Source: Rhizaria sp. SCN 62-66
Lineage: Eukaryota > Rhizaria, unplaced
Assembly: GCA_001724265.1 (NCBI GenBank)
Contig: MEDY01000074.1
Coordinates: 1 to 64,000 of the forward strand
Direction of reading: 5' to 3'
DNA length: 64,000 nt
Shown: positions 19,201 to 28,260 of the stretch, piece by piece
Layout of the letters: the number at the start of each line of letters is the position of its first letter
Numbering within the stretch: position 1 is the first letter of the stretch
The notes under the pieces: model-generated
What the model was told of the DNA's origin: nothing
The model's input: only the letters and a program-made list of their open reading frames with translations
The model's database searches: none
Made by a program: the position numbers and the translations under genes

Positions 19201-21205
19201 TCACCGCAGACTGGGAGGTGCCGGTGTACGCGGTGTGCGCGGCGGTGGATTGGGTAGACTCGGCCGCGGCGGCCGCGGCGTCAAGCGCGGCAGCGTGTGT
19301 GCCGGAATGCGGGCCAGAGCGCGAAGTCGTGACCGCAACAGGCGCCACAATCGCAGTGGCCGCAGCGGTCGTGCCGGCAGCGGGCGTGTGCGAGCGTGAC
19401 GGCAGCGCGCCGGGCGCGCCGGGCGCGGCCAGCGCCGGAACAGCCGTCTGAGTGGAAGAGGGCGCGGGGGCGGACGCGGCGAGAGCGGGGGCTGCAGAGG
19501 GCGCGGGTGACGGCGACAACGCGGCCAGCAGCCCCTCCACAGCCGACACAGCCGTCGCGGCCACCGAGGACGTCGCCGAAGGCGCCGCCGCAGCGGGCGC
19601 GGCCGACGGCACTGAGAGCTTGCTCTTGTCGCCCGCGGCGGCGATTCGCAGCAGCAGCGCGGGGTCTGTGCTGACGGGAGACTGGAAGAGGTCCGCGGCA
19701 GTCAGCACAGCGCCCGGCGCGGGGACAGGTGCCGTCGCGGTGATCGGGTGGTGCAGAGGGTCTGCCAGCGCGGCCAGCGAGGGCGTAGACTGCACACGCA
19801 GGGACAGACCGCGCACGGGCGCGCTGGCGCCGCTGCCGCTGCCATTCCCACCGCCAGTGAGGGACGACTGCGCCGACAGAGCACCGGGCGCATTGAGAGA
19901 GACGTCAGAGTGCGTGTGTGTGTGACCGCCGGTCTTGGTGACGACAGGAAAGGCGGACGCCACGGTCACGCCGCCGACGCTGGCGGTGACGGCCTTGGCG
20001 GCGCTGTCGTCGTCGAGGTCGTCGTCGTCGTCATCGTCGTCGTCGTCGTCGTCGTTGTTGTCTTTGGGCGTGGCTGCCGGAGGCATTGCGAGCAGCGCGC
20101 TCTGCTGGCCCTGCAGCTGCAGACGCTGCTGCTGCTTGCGGAGCGCCTTTTCGGCCTTCTTGAGCTGTTTGCGCTCCTTCTTGCCCAGCTGCGCACCCTT
20201 ATCCTTGCCCTTGCCCTTGGTATCTTCCTTGGCATTCTTCCCCTTCAACGAATCAGCAGCGCCAGCGGCGGCGATGCGGCCAAGCGCGCCGTAGCCGCTC
20301 TCGTAGTCCTCACCATCGTCGTCATCGTCGTCGTTGTCGGCGTTGCTGTCCCCGGCGGGACTGGGCGCGTCGAACGTGCTCGCCAGCAGCCGCGGTGCAC
20401 CGCGAACCTTGGTTCCACCGGCCGGCGGCGGCAGCGGGGGCAGACCCGAGCTGTTCCCAGTGCCATCGGCAGCGGCGGCGGCGGCAGAGGGACCGCGCTT
20501 GCGCTGGAACTTGCGGTACCGTACGCCTGAGAAGGTCATGTTAATCGCGTCGAAGGGATCCGCGCCCGCGCCGCCGCCGCCGCCAACCGCGGCCGCGGCA
20601 GATGAGGCTGCAAGCGCCATGGCCGCCGCGGAGGCCGGCAGGGGGGCGGGGGATTCGGGCCCCAGCGGCGAGGCGAGCACGGGCGTCAACAGCATGTCCG
20701 CGCCGCCGTCCTGCGAGGCGCGGCGCGTGTTCTGCTGCTGCTGTTCCTGCTTTTTGGCGGCCTGCTTGCGTAGCTTCTTGGCCTGCTTCTTGCTGAGGCC
20801 AGCGCGGTCGAGCGGCGAGGGCAGCGGCGAAGACGAGAGCAAGCCCGCGGCGCCGGGGCCCAAGCCGCGGCGCGCGAGCAGCGGGGCGGCCTCGTTGCCC
20901 GCCACCGCGGAGCCCGGGGTGCCGAGCGCGGAGGTGGGCGCGAGTGGGGAGTTGGTGCCGAAAGGGTCGTCTCCGTCGGACTCGCCCTCGCTGTCGTCGC
21001 CGGGGAGCTTCGGCGGGACAAGCTCGGCCGTGGAGTATTGCACGGGTGCGCCGCCCGGGGTGTAGCGCACGGGATACTGCCAGAGTTCGCCTTTGTGCCA
21101 GGTGAAGACCATCTTCTTGATTAGTGTGCGCAGGCGGCGGTAGTTGACGTAGGATTCCGCCCACGACGGGTTCGCCTGCGCGAGGAGCAGACGGCTGAAG
21201 CGCAT
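16299..21205 (-). CDS. SPX-SLC13 low-affinity phosphate transporter, PHO87/90/91 type (1,595 aa, 2 exons)
   Basis: Exon 1 is 17757-21205 and exon 2 is 16299-17637; the 119-nt intron has donor GTGCGT and acceptor TAG. The splice joins AA to G and restores HKCLALLVFAISMWVTEAIP, the usual start of the permease domain. The N-terminus (MRFSRLLLAQANPSWAESYV, YRRLRTLIKK) opens an SPX domain. Its later helices appear at residues about 720-760 and 865-885 (LQALRKIVKKAEKY, part of the inositol-pyrophosphate-binding Lys/Tyr cluster). The SPX domain is therefore split by a low-complexity insert of over 600 residues with a long poly-Asp run. A membrane segment near residue 980 precedes the SLC13 permease, which shows MWLNNHTAPILCVSFLAPIM and FPNLNALTVRAENGSPYLTP. 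The family takes up phosphate at the plasma or vacuolar membrane, and the SPX domain gates it by phosphate status. Stop TAA. Confidence 0.93.
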
Positions 21206-21807
21206 GCGGACTCAAAGGACTCACGCAAGGCTGCGGGCAGACGTGCTCGTGCGGCGGGGGGAAGAAGGGTTTGCTGTCAGGACGCGGGTTGAAGGAAATA
21301 TAAAGAAAAATGACGTGAGTGTCGACTTGACCCAAGGTTTACTGACAGGATTACGCAATAAATTGCATGTTCTAAGGATTTTTACGAGCGATTCCAAGTG
21401 CAACACAATTTAAATAGTTTCCAAGACGACTAACACCCGTAACCAATTCCATGTGCACATGAAAAACGAGATAGAAGTGAACGACCCATGCTGGGTTGCA
21501 GGTGCACTGGATCGATGATGCAATTTCTGTTTGTCAGTAGTTGGCATGCCAGGTTCCGTCACAACAAATGCTGTTAATACTGAATACTGATGAATCAAGT
21601 TCATTCATTACATTGAAATTAAAGCTTAAATGAAAATCGGGATGTCTCAGTTACACACTTGATCTTCCACAGATCCCAAGCTTGACTTCGATAGATTTCG
21701 GGGTGCTTTGCGACACCGACGTTTTGATCTCGTTCTTGACAATGTTAACTTTTGACTCGGCCAGACTCACATTTTCTTGTTTTATCTTGCGCGTTTTATC
21801 AGGATTT
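21206..21807. other. Divergent spacer with two promoters
   Basis: Lies between the start of the minus phosphate transporter and the start of the plus low-complexity gene. The right part (21660-21805) has acceptor-like TTATCAG at 21796-21802 just before the chosen ATG, so it may end in a 5' UTR intron. No RNA gene or repeat seen. Confidence 0.45.
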
Positions 21808-23322
21808 ATGTCAATTAGGCCTTCTGAGGGTCCAGAACCTGTCCCACCCGACCTTTCAAGCATTAGCGACCCGTTGCCGCCAACCGCCCCTCACGGCGCG
21901 TCAGCACCCGCACTCACTCCCACAGACACGAGGACAGTTCCAGCGGGTGCCGAGCCTGCGCACACACTGTCCCGCGCTGCGCGCCGGCGCCAGCGGCGTG
22001 AGAATCTCCGTCTGCGCGTCGAGACCATCGCTCTCGAGCGCGCGCTCCAGCAACATCACAACAGTATCAATAGCAACAACAGTAACAGCGACCGCGGACA
22101 TTGGGAGCAGCAACACGTTGGCGACCGTGACGACACGCAACAACGCCACTCTTTTGTTTCCGGCGGATATGATGCACATGCGCGCTTAGACGCACAGTAG
22201 ACCAACTCTCCAGTGTCAGGCCGAAATAGCATCAACACACAGATCAACAACACTACCGATTCAGAAGAGAGCGCACACGCACCGCCGGCACAACTTACGC
22301 AGCAGCCACAGCTGCACTCCACCGACCCCGGCGTGGGCAGCCCCCGCGACCCGCGCGATCCTCGAGCACGCCGGCTGACAACAACAGCAACAGCAACAGC
22401 AACAGCAACAACAACACCTACAACAACACCAGCAGCATCAACCCCGCATGTGCACAACTCTTCAGCACTATCTTCATTCGCTGCGCTGCCTGGCGCTGAA
22501 GGCATCCCCGGGTGGTCTGCGCTCCTGCCGCTGGCCGCTGCTGCAGTGGCACCGCCGGGCGCTGCCGTGCTACTGACTCCACATGCACTCTCGGCGGCTA
22601 CTATTGACCCGCAGTTCTCATTGCCAGGACTTGATGACGGCGTCCTCAGCTCCACAGCCGGGCTAGCGCCTCGCTTTGCTGCTGTTGCTGCTACCGGCTA
22701 TATTACCGGCGCTGTCACGGCTACTGAGATTGCGCACGGTGCTCGTGCCGGCGTCGCCATGAGTGAATCGATCGATAGTGCTGTTACGTTGCCAGGATTG
22801 GAGGATATTCCTGGCTTCGGGTTTGTGCCTGCAAGCCACGCTACAGCACCCGACAGTCGAGTCTCCACTGCGCATCCACTGGCCACTGCGGTGGGTGTTT
22901 CTGAGGCAGAAATTGCGACTGCGAGCGCGAGTGCCAATGCAGGCCGGGGCCGCAAGCGTACTGTCCCTTCCGACGACACTGACTCTGGCATCGCTGCTGT
23001 AAGCGAAAAGTCACGCAACAGCGCACAGCTTGACATTAACACAACGGGATATCACTCGCATGCGCCTCTGGCGGGCGCAGTGGGCGACGATCCGGCTGGG
23101 GAGCAGGGGACAAGCTGGAGCCACGCTGCTCTCGAACAGGATGCAGAAGAAGAAGAGGTTGACTTAGAGTCGTTCCTATTCCCTTCGCGGCTTGTGCGGC
23201 GCAATACGCGTCTTAACCGCAGCATTCCGCTGCCCGATGATGTCTCTGCGGTGCTGGCGGCCGAGGCTGCGGCCGAAGAGGCGCTTGCGGCAGCAATCAA
23301 GCGACGCAGGCGGGCTCGGTAA
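21808..23322 (+). CDS. Low-complexity protein with basic N-terminus and repeated LPGLEDIPG motif, one in-frame TAG (504 aa)
   Basis: I start at ATG 21808, where the sequence changes from AT-rich to GC-rich and an acceptor-like CAG precedes; ATG 21742 in the same frame is the alternative. The frame runs to TAA 23320-23322 and crosses TAG at 22198-22200 (codon 131, context LDAQ-X-TNSPV) with no frame change. Residues about 55-85 are strongly basic and helical (RAARRRQRRENLRLRVE), which could bind nucleic acid or be a nuclear signal. Three related short motifs recur: LPGAEGIPGW, LPGLDDGV and LPGLEDIPGFGF. The C-terminus is helical with a closing Arg run (KRRRRAR). No known domain recognised. It may be a nuclear regulatory protein, but that is only composition-based. 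Confidence 0.65.
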
Positions 23323-23902
23323 ACCATGCACCGACGCAAAAACGATGTTATATAGACAGTTGATGATACAATAGCTTCAAATACATTAGATTCATGATAT
23401 TTTTAAATGCAATACGTCGTTTCCTCTTTATTTGCTTTTAATACGAACGTTAATAATGCCAATACTCAACTGAAATAGGAATTAAATTTGTTTTCAAGTC
23501 GTCACGTAGTGTTCAGTTGCGTTTCAACGTTTTCTACACTCGCGGTTATCTTTAAGAGGAGGAATACTCAAATTATTTGCCTATATAAAGGCTATCGCAA
23601 CATTTGACTTGATCACTGGATTGGTTTGTCAGAGTTATGACGACATTTAGTGTGTTGTCACTTGATGCTTGTCACTTGAAGCGCGTTTGTGGCTGGGACT
23701 GCACAGAGATAGAGCGCGGCCAGCGCCAACTTAAACTTTAACACTTCTTACATTCCAGCGCTCGAAATATGACAAATCAACTTTGAGTGAATCGTACTAA
23801 GTCTCTCGTTTGTACGTCTATTTTTATAATTCTCACTGCTGCTGATTTGTGTGGTGAATTGCATCCCTCGCGTTTTGGTCCTCTGTACAGAACAAGCAAC
23901 CC
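23323..23902. other. Promoter and predicted 5' UTR intron of the small Gln-rich gene
   Basis: AT-rich spacer between two plus-strand genes. A TATA-like TATATAAAG lies at 23582-23590. A consensus donor GTACGT at 23812 and an acceptor TGTACAG ending at 23890 would remove a 79-nt intron from the 5' UTR, leaving 12 bases before the ATG at 23903. The TATA call is a guess; the intron fits the donor type used elsewhere in this window. Confidence 0.4.
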
Positions 23903-24043
23903 ATGCCCACCCCCGCCTCCAAGTCCCAGAAGGCACCCCAGGCCTCCCACGCCAAGGCGCCGCAGCAGGCGCAGCCGCCTCAGCAGCAGCAGCGCAAGCA
24001 GCAGGCGCAGGCCTCCTCGCTTAAGTCTGCCCACGGCCAGCCT

Positions 24044-24077
<34 letters not shown>

Positions 24078-24223
24078 CCAAGGCTTCCCAGGCCAAGTCC
24101 GCAGCTCCCTCCCAGGAGTCCCACGCGCGTGCCGCGGGCGGCCGCTCCGCCGTCGAGCGTTCCCCGGCGTCCTCGCGTCTGCGCTCACCTGCTGGCAGCG
24201 CGATCCGCCGTCACCAGATGTAA
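23903..24223 (+). CDS. Small Gln/Ala/Ser-rich basic protein (106 aa)
   Basis: ATG at 23903, TAA at 24221-24223. The whole protein is low complexity: Lys/Ala/Gln at the N-terminus, a run of ten Gln encoded by ten uninterrupted CAG codons (24047-24076), then a Ser/Arg-rich end (SSRLRSPAGSAIRRHQM). No domain recognised. Codons are almost all C- or G-ending, similar to eL36, which hints at high expression. The start follows a predicted 5' UTR intron. A disordered basic protein of this size could bind RNA, but I have no direct sign of that. Confidence 0.6.
24047..24076. repeat. (CAG)10 microsatellite coding for polyglutamine
   Basis: Ten pure CAG codons inside the small Gln-rich gene on plus. Confidence 0.95.
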
Positions 24224-24664
24224 AGCGTAAAATGTAAGAGACATTGTATATTTATAATGTAACGTTAGTTCATTTAATTTTGGTGTACTCGAAAGTCCAA
24301 AGTGTATTTTTGTGGTCAGTACCGACGTCGAACCGCTGTGGGTGTCGAAATCTCAAGATACACAGACAAGTCATAAAATAAAACGAGGATGCGCGTGCGC
24401 ATTATTGTTACTGGAAACTTGTCTTGATGCTCGTGGCTTTATACACTGTACATATAGAACTGATTACGTTCTTACTGAGGGCTCACATCAATTTATTAAA
24501 GAAATTTTTTATTGCAATATGTGTCACAAAGAGCCGCGTTCAAGCGCGCGAACATTTGCGACATATTGAGTGAATTTAACTAAGTATCTGGTGCGCTGCT
24601 CGAGTGACAGCGTTGTACAAGGTTTGACACAGTGACAGTAGTTGCGCAGTATGTACGGGCTCAC
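24224..24664. other. Convergent 3' spacer
   Basis: Lies between the stop of the Gln-rich gene (plus) and the stop of the AP-4 sigma gene (minus). AT-rich, no supported gene; the plus frame at 24312-24569 does not begin with convincing coding composition. Confidence 0.45.
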
Positions 24665-25273
24665 TTACTTGTTGACGGCAAACTTGTCCATGATGCGGAG
24701 CGGACGCAGCACGTTGGTTTTGTTGGTGTCAACGATACGGCCGTTTACGACCATTTCGTCCAGGATGAAGTGCGCACGCTCGAGGTTGAACATGATCTAC
24801 ACAAAAACAAGCGAAAGATCGGCAAAAGCAGCAGATACACACATCGAGATACAACACGTAAGAAATATGCCGATTTGATTCCATACAGACACTATAGACA
24901 TGATCAGATTGAAAAGAAGAGCGAGAAAGCGAGGAAGGGGACGTACGTCAAGCTCGCAGACGGTGACGTAGTACTCATCGAGGATCTCAACAAAGCGGTG
25001 GATAAACTCAAGCGCGCCGAGCTCGTTGGCCTCGGACTTGTCGATGCCGACGATGAAGAAAAGCGAGGCGTAGCGCCGGTAGACGCAGGTGAAGCCGTTG
25101 CCGTCAAAGAAGGAGCACTGCGTCTCGCTGCGCGAGAGGCATTTGCGGATGATCTCACCCTCGAGAGCATTCTTCTCCGCAATAGTCTGCACGGGAAACA
25201 ACGGCGACGGGTAATACTGGGACAGACGGGTCTGTCCCTGCTTGTTCACCATGAGAACAAAACGGATTGTCAT
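24665..25273 (-). CDS. AP4S1: AP-4 adaptor complex sigma subunit (152 aa, 2 exons)
   Basis: Exon 1 is 24947-25273 and exon 2 is 24665-24796; the 150-nt intron has donor GTACGT and acceptor TAG, and splicing joins VCELD to [15 protein letters not shown]. The protein opens [21 protein letters not shown] and contains [11 protein letters not shown] and [13 protein letters not shown]. The NKQGQTRLS and SRSxxQCSF motifs favour AP-4 sigma over the AP-1, AP-2 and AP-3 sigma chains. There is a short Pro-containing insert (PSPLFPVQ) near residue 25. The length is close to the usual 144. Sigma chains form the small core of heterotetrameric adaptors; AP-4 works at the trans-Golgi without clathrin. AP-4 is absent from many fungi, which helps limit the organism. 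Stop TAA. Confidence 0.93.
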
Positions 25274-25857
25274 CACACTGTGGGGACGAGCAAGAAGCGG
25301 AGGGGTGGGCGAGGAGCGGTAGGAGAGCAAGAATAAAAGATAACGATTAACCAAGAGCAGATTTAGTTATTATAGAACACTCAGTACAGAATGATTACAT
25401 CCATTCTGTCGTATCCAGCCAATACACACCCGTTCAGCGATTGCAGATGAATTTTCATTGGGGCATGGAGGACGACGTAACCCGAGAGATTTTAAGGGAT
25501 ACTATCATGATAAAGACAGTGACTGAGCGGCTCAGAATAACTGTTCTTAATTCATCACTATTCACGAACTTTGGAAGATTCACCCGCAGCTCATTGTGAC
25601 GAACATGTGAGCTCACAAGATGGCTGCAATATCTCCCTTCACTTCCCCCACCGCAGAGCCCGAATCCACCACCAACGACTGGCCAATGTGACAATTTCAG
25701 GGATACACACTTAAAATATCCAGGTCAACGTTTAAAAATGCAAAATACAGATTTTATCCTCCAAGGCCTTTGTTGAAAAGTGGCTTTTTCCACAACTGAT
25801 GATAATAAATAGTCACATCTCGACCATATTCGTCGTCGTTAGTTACGATAGTCACGC
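25274..25857. other. AT-rich spacer
   Basis: Lies between the AP-4 sigma start and the CDC123 stop, both on minus. It should hold the AP-4 sigma promoter on the left and the CDC123 3' UTR on the right. No other gene supported. Confidence 0.45.
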
Positions 25858-27804
25858 TCACTTATCACCGTGGTTACTGTCATCCTCGCCGTCGCTGCTC
25901 TCAGTCTCACTCTCGCCACCCGGCGCCTGCACATTGCCCAGTGCCTTCTGCTCCCTAATGAGCTTCTCGATCGCGTCAGTATCAGTCAAATCCGCGCGGT
26001 CCGCTGGCAGCCGCGCCCGCACCGCCGCCACCGTGGCGCGCTGATTCGCCGCGCGCGCCGTCGCGGCCGTGACGACGGCCATTGGCACCGGGTAGCGGCG
26101 TCCCGCACGCAGCGCGGCCGCGATCGCCGCGCCGTCGCGGTCCTCGGTCTCGAAGTCGCTGTCGTCTTCGTCGTCGTTGATGCCAGGGATGATCACGTTC
26201 TCTGGCTGCTGTGTGTTGTTGCTGCTAGCGGTGTCAGCGATGATGATGTCCGCCTCCTTCCCGGCCTCCAGCGCGCTCATCTCCGCCAGCAGCGCCGCAA
26301 AGCCCGCACCCAGCGCCGCGGGCTGGCTGTTGCTTGACGCACTCGCACACACACTCGCGCTTGTATTCGCATCTGCGTTGCCGCCGATGCTGTTTGAGCT
26401 GTTGCGATGGCTGTGCGCGGCCGCGTCGGCCTCACCGGCAGCGATGAGAGCGGCCAGGTGCCTATCCCAGTCCACCAGCGCTGTGGCGCCCCAGTCCGGC
26501 CCCAGCGGCCCCACGTCGAGCACGAACACCTTCCCACGCGTATCCACGTACACGTCGTAGCAATAATGCACCGACCGGCCTCCGGGCACAGCGCCTGCAC
26601 GCACGGCGGCGACTTCTTCTTCGGACAGCGAGCGCAGCAGCGGCCGAGTCATATGGTCCTCGTGGAAGTCCAGCACAGCGCGCTTGAGCTTCCGGCGCGC
26701 GGCGCGGCGCTGCAGCTCATCGTGCTCTTCGTCGTCGCGCTGTGAGAGAGCGACGACACGGCCGTGGACCACAAACACGCGCAACTCGCGCCACGGATGC
26801 AGCGTGGACCACTTCTTCAGCACGAGCGCGAACGGGGACGCCGCGCTGCCATCGTCATCACCGTCATGATCGCCACCAATCGCCGCCTTGTCTGACTCTG
26901 CAGCGGTATTGCTGCTGTTGCTGTTAGCGACAGAGGATGAGAGCGAGACAGACGGAGCTGAGGGAGGCGGCAGAAGAGGGCCGAGGCGCTGCTCCAGCGT
27001 CAGTGCATCAGGCCCGTACAGCGCACTCAACTCGGCGTCACTCGGCGGCGCAGCGCCAGAGGGAGACTCTGCGACGGCCGCAGCGGTAGCGGCATCGTCG
27101 GCGGCCTGAGCACGCTTGGCGCGGGCCAACAGAGCGCGCAACGGGTCGTAGTCGGGGTGGTTTTCATCATAGATCACACCGCTGACATCGCTGTCAACTG
27201 AGGCGCTCGCATCGTCACCAGCAGCGGCGACGGGGGAGTGGGAGTCTGCGGCGGCGGCGGCGATAGGGGCGGGGCGCGGGGGCGTGGGTCCCCAGCCTTG
27301 GGCCGAGGCCATGACAGGCCGCGACGGATGGTCAACCAGATCCGTCGCACAGGCCGCGGAGGCCTTCAGAAGCACGAGAACGTCACGCGCGTTCTCGCAA
27401 CGCAGCGTGCCGTCGAGTGTAATCCATCGCGCGTCCTGCGGCGAGCTCCACGAGAGTTTGGGAAACACCGCGCCGCCGAGCTCCTTGACTGCGGTCTCGA
27501 TGGACCGCGCGAAGTCGGGAAGGAAGGCGGGCACGGCGCGGGTGCTGTGAAGCCCGGCCTTAGCGACGCGCACGACGTAGCGTTTGTCAATGTGGAAAAC
27601 GTCATCGGGCACGTCGACGCCGTCGGCGAGGAAGTACGCCGCCTGCGCGCGCGTCAGCGGCAGAGTGACCGACTTGACCGTGCGCGTCTTGAGGTGCGGG
27701 AACCACGAGGTGTAGTTGAAGTCCCACACGTTCGTGCCAGGCGCAAACGGAGACGCCGCCACGGACGGAGACAACGCGCCCGAGGCAAGGCCAGAGCTAG
27801 ACAT
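25858..27804 (-). CDS. CDC123: CDC123, eIF2 assembly chaperone (648 aa)
   Basis: Single exon from ATG 27804 to TGA 25858-25860. D123-family blocks in order: WDFNYTSWFPHLKTRTVKSV at the N-terminus, FPKLSWSSPQDARWI, FALVLKKW.TLHPWRELRVFV, VVALSQRD, and YDVYVDTRGKVFVLDVGPLG followed by ALVDWDRHLAAL. The family has an ATP-grasp fold and helps join the gamma and alpha subunits of eIF2 in the cytosol. The protein is about twice the usual length because of Ala/Ser/Asp-rich inserts before the LKKW block and at the C-terminus. The family usually reads IDFNP where this protein reads LDVGP, so the metal-binding Asn appears to be Gly; the Asp is kept. The rest of the core looks intact. Confidence 0.92.
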   Translation of the reverse strand: MSSSGLASGALSPSVAASPFAPGTNVWDFNYTSWFPHLKTRTVKSVTLPLTRAQAAYFLADGVDVPDDVFHIDKRYVVRVAKAGLHSTRAVPAFLPDFARSIETAVKELGGAVFPKLSWSSPQDARWITLDGTLRCENARDVLVLLKASAACATDLVDHPSRPVMASAQGWGPTPPRPAPIAAAAADSHSPVAAAGDDASASVDSDVSGVIYDENHPDYDPLRALLARAKRAQAADDAATAAAVAESPSGAAPPSDAELSALYGPDALTLEQRLGPLLPPPSAPSVSLSSSVANSNSSNTAAESDKAAIGGDHDGDDDGSAASPFALVLKKWSTLHPWRELRVFVVHGRVVALSQRDDEEHDELQRRAARRKLKRAVLDFHEDHMTRPLLRSLSEEEVAAVRAGAVPGGRSVHYCYDVYVDTRGKVFVLDVGPLGPDWGATALVDWDRHLAALIAAGEADAAAHSHRNSSNSIGGNADANTSASVCASASSNSQPAALGAGFAALLAEMSALEAGKEADIIIADTASSNNTQQPENVIIPGINDDEDDSDFETEDRDGAAIAAALRAGRRYPVPMAVVTAATARAANQRATVAAVRARLPADRADLTDTDAIEKLIREQKALGNVQAPGGESETESSDGEDDSNHGDK

Positions 27805-28260
27805 TGTCTATACAGGGTGCGATGGGCAAGTGCGGGAAGGAATGTCGCGAGAAGTTGTGAGTGTGTGCCGTAGGGACAATGCGAGGTGCAGCAGTCGAGG
27901 ACGTGAAGATTGGGTGATGTGCAGAAGGTATAATGATTAAATGCTTGTATAGTCACTGATACTCCGTAGTTGACTCTGGTGACGGTCAAACTGTAGGTCA
28001 CCTCCGTGTATTTTTGGAGCTACTCCTGGGGGTTGCACCATTTCCGATGGCAGCCGTTGAGCTGTAGGTGACGTCTCTCTTCAACAGTCATTATCTCGAA
28101 TTTTCGAACGTCAGAACGATTTAGTCCTATATTTTATCGACAAACCAGCTTTTTTAATTCTAACCTTTTAATTATATTGCGACTGCTATGCGTTTGTATC
28201 TCCTAGTTTGAACCTCAAGACACTTTGGTAGACAAGAGGAATAACCGTTCGGCCCCTGTG
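27805..28260. other. Divergent promoter region
   Basis: Shared spacer between CDC123 (minus) and the large coiled-coil gene (plus). The middle is AT-rich with T-runs near 28150-28170. It must serve as promoter for both genes unless a start lies further in. No RNA gene or repeat recognised. Confidence 0.45.
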
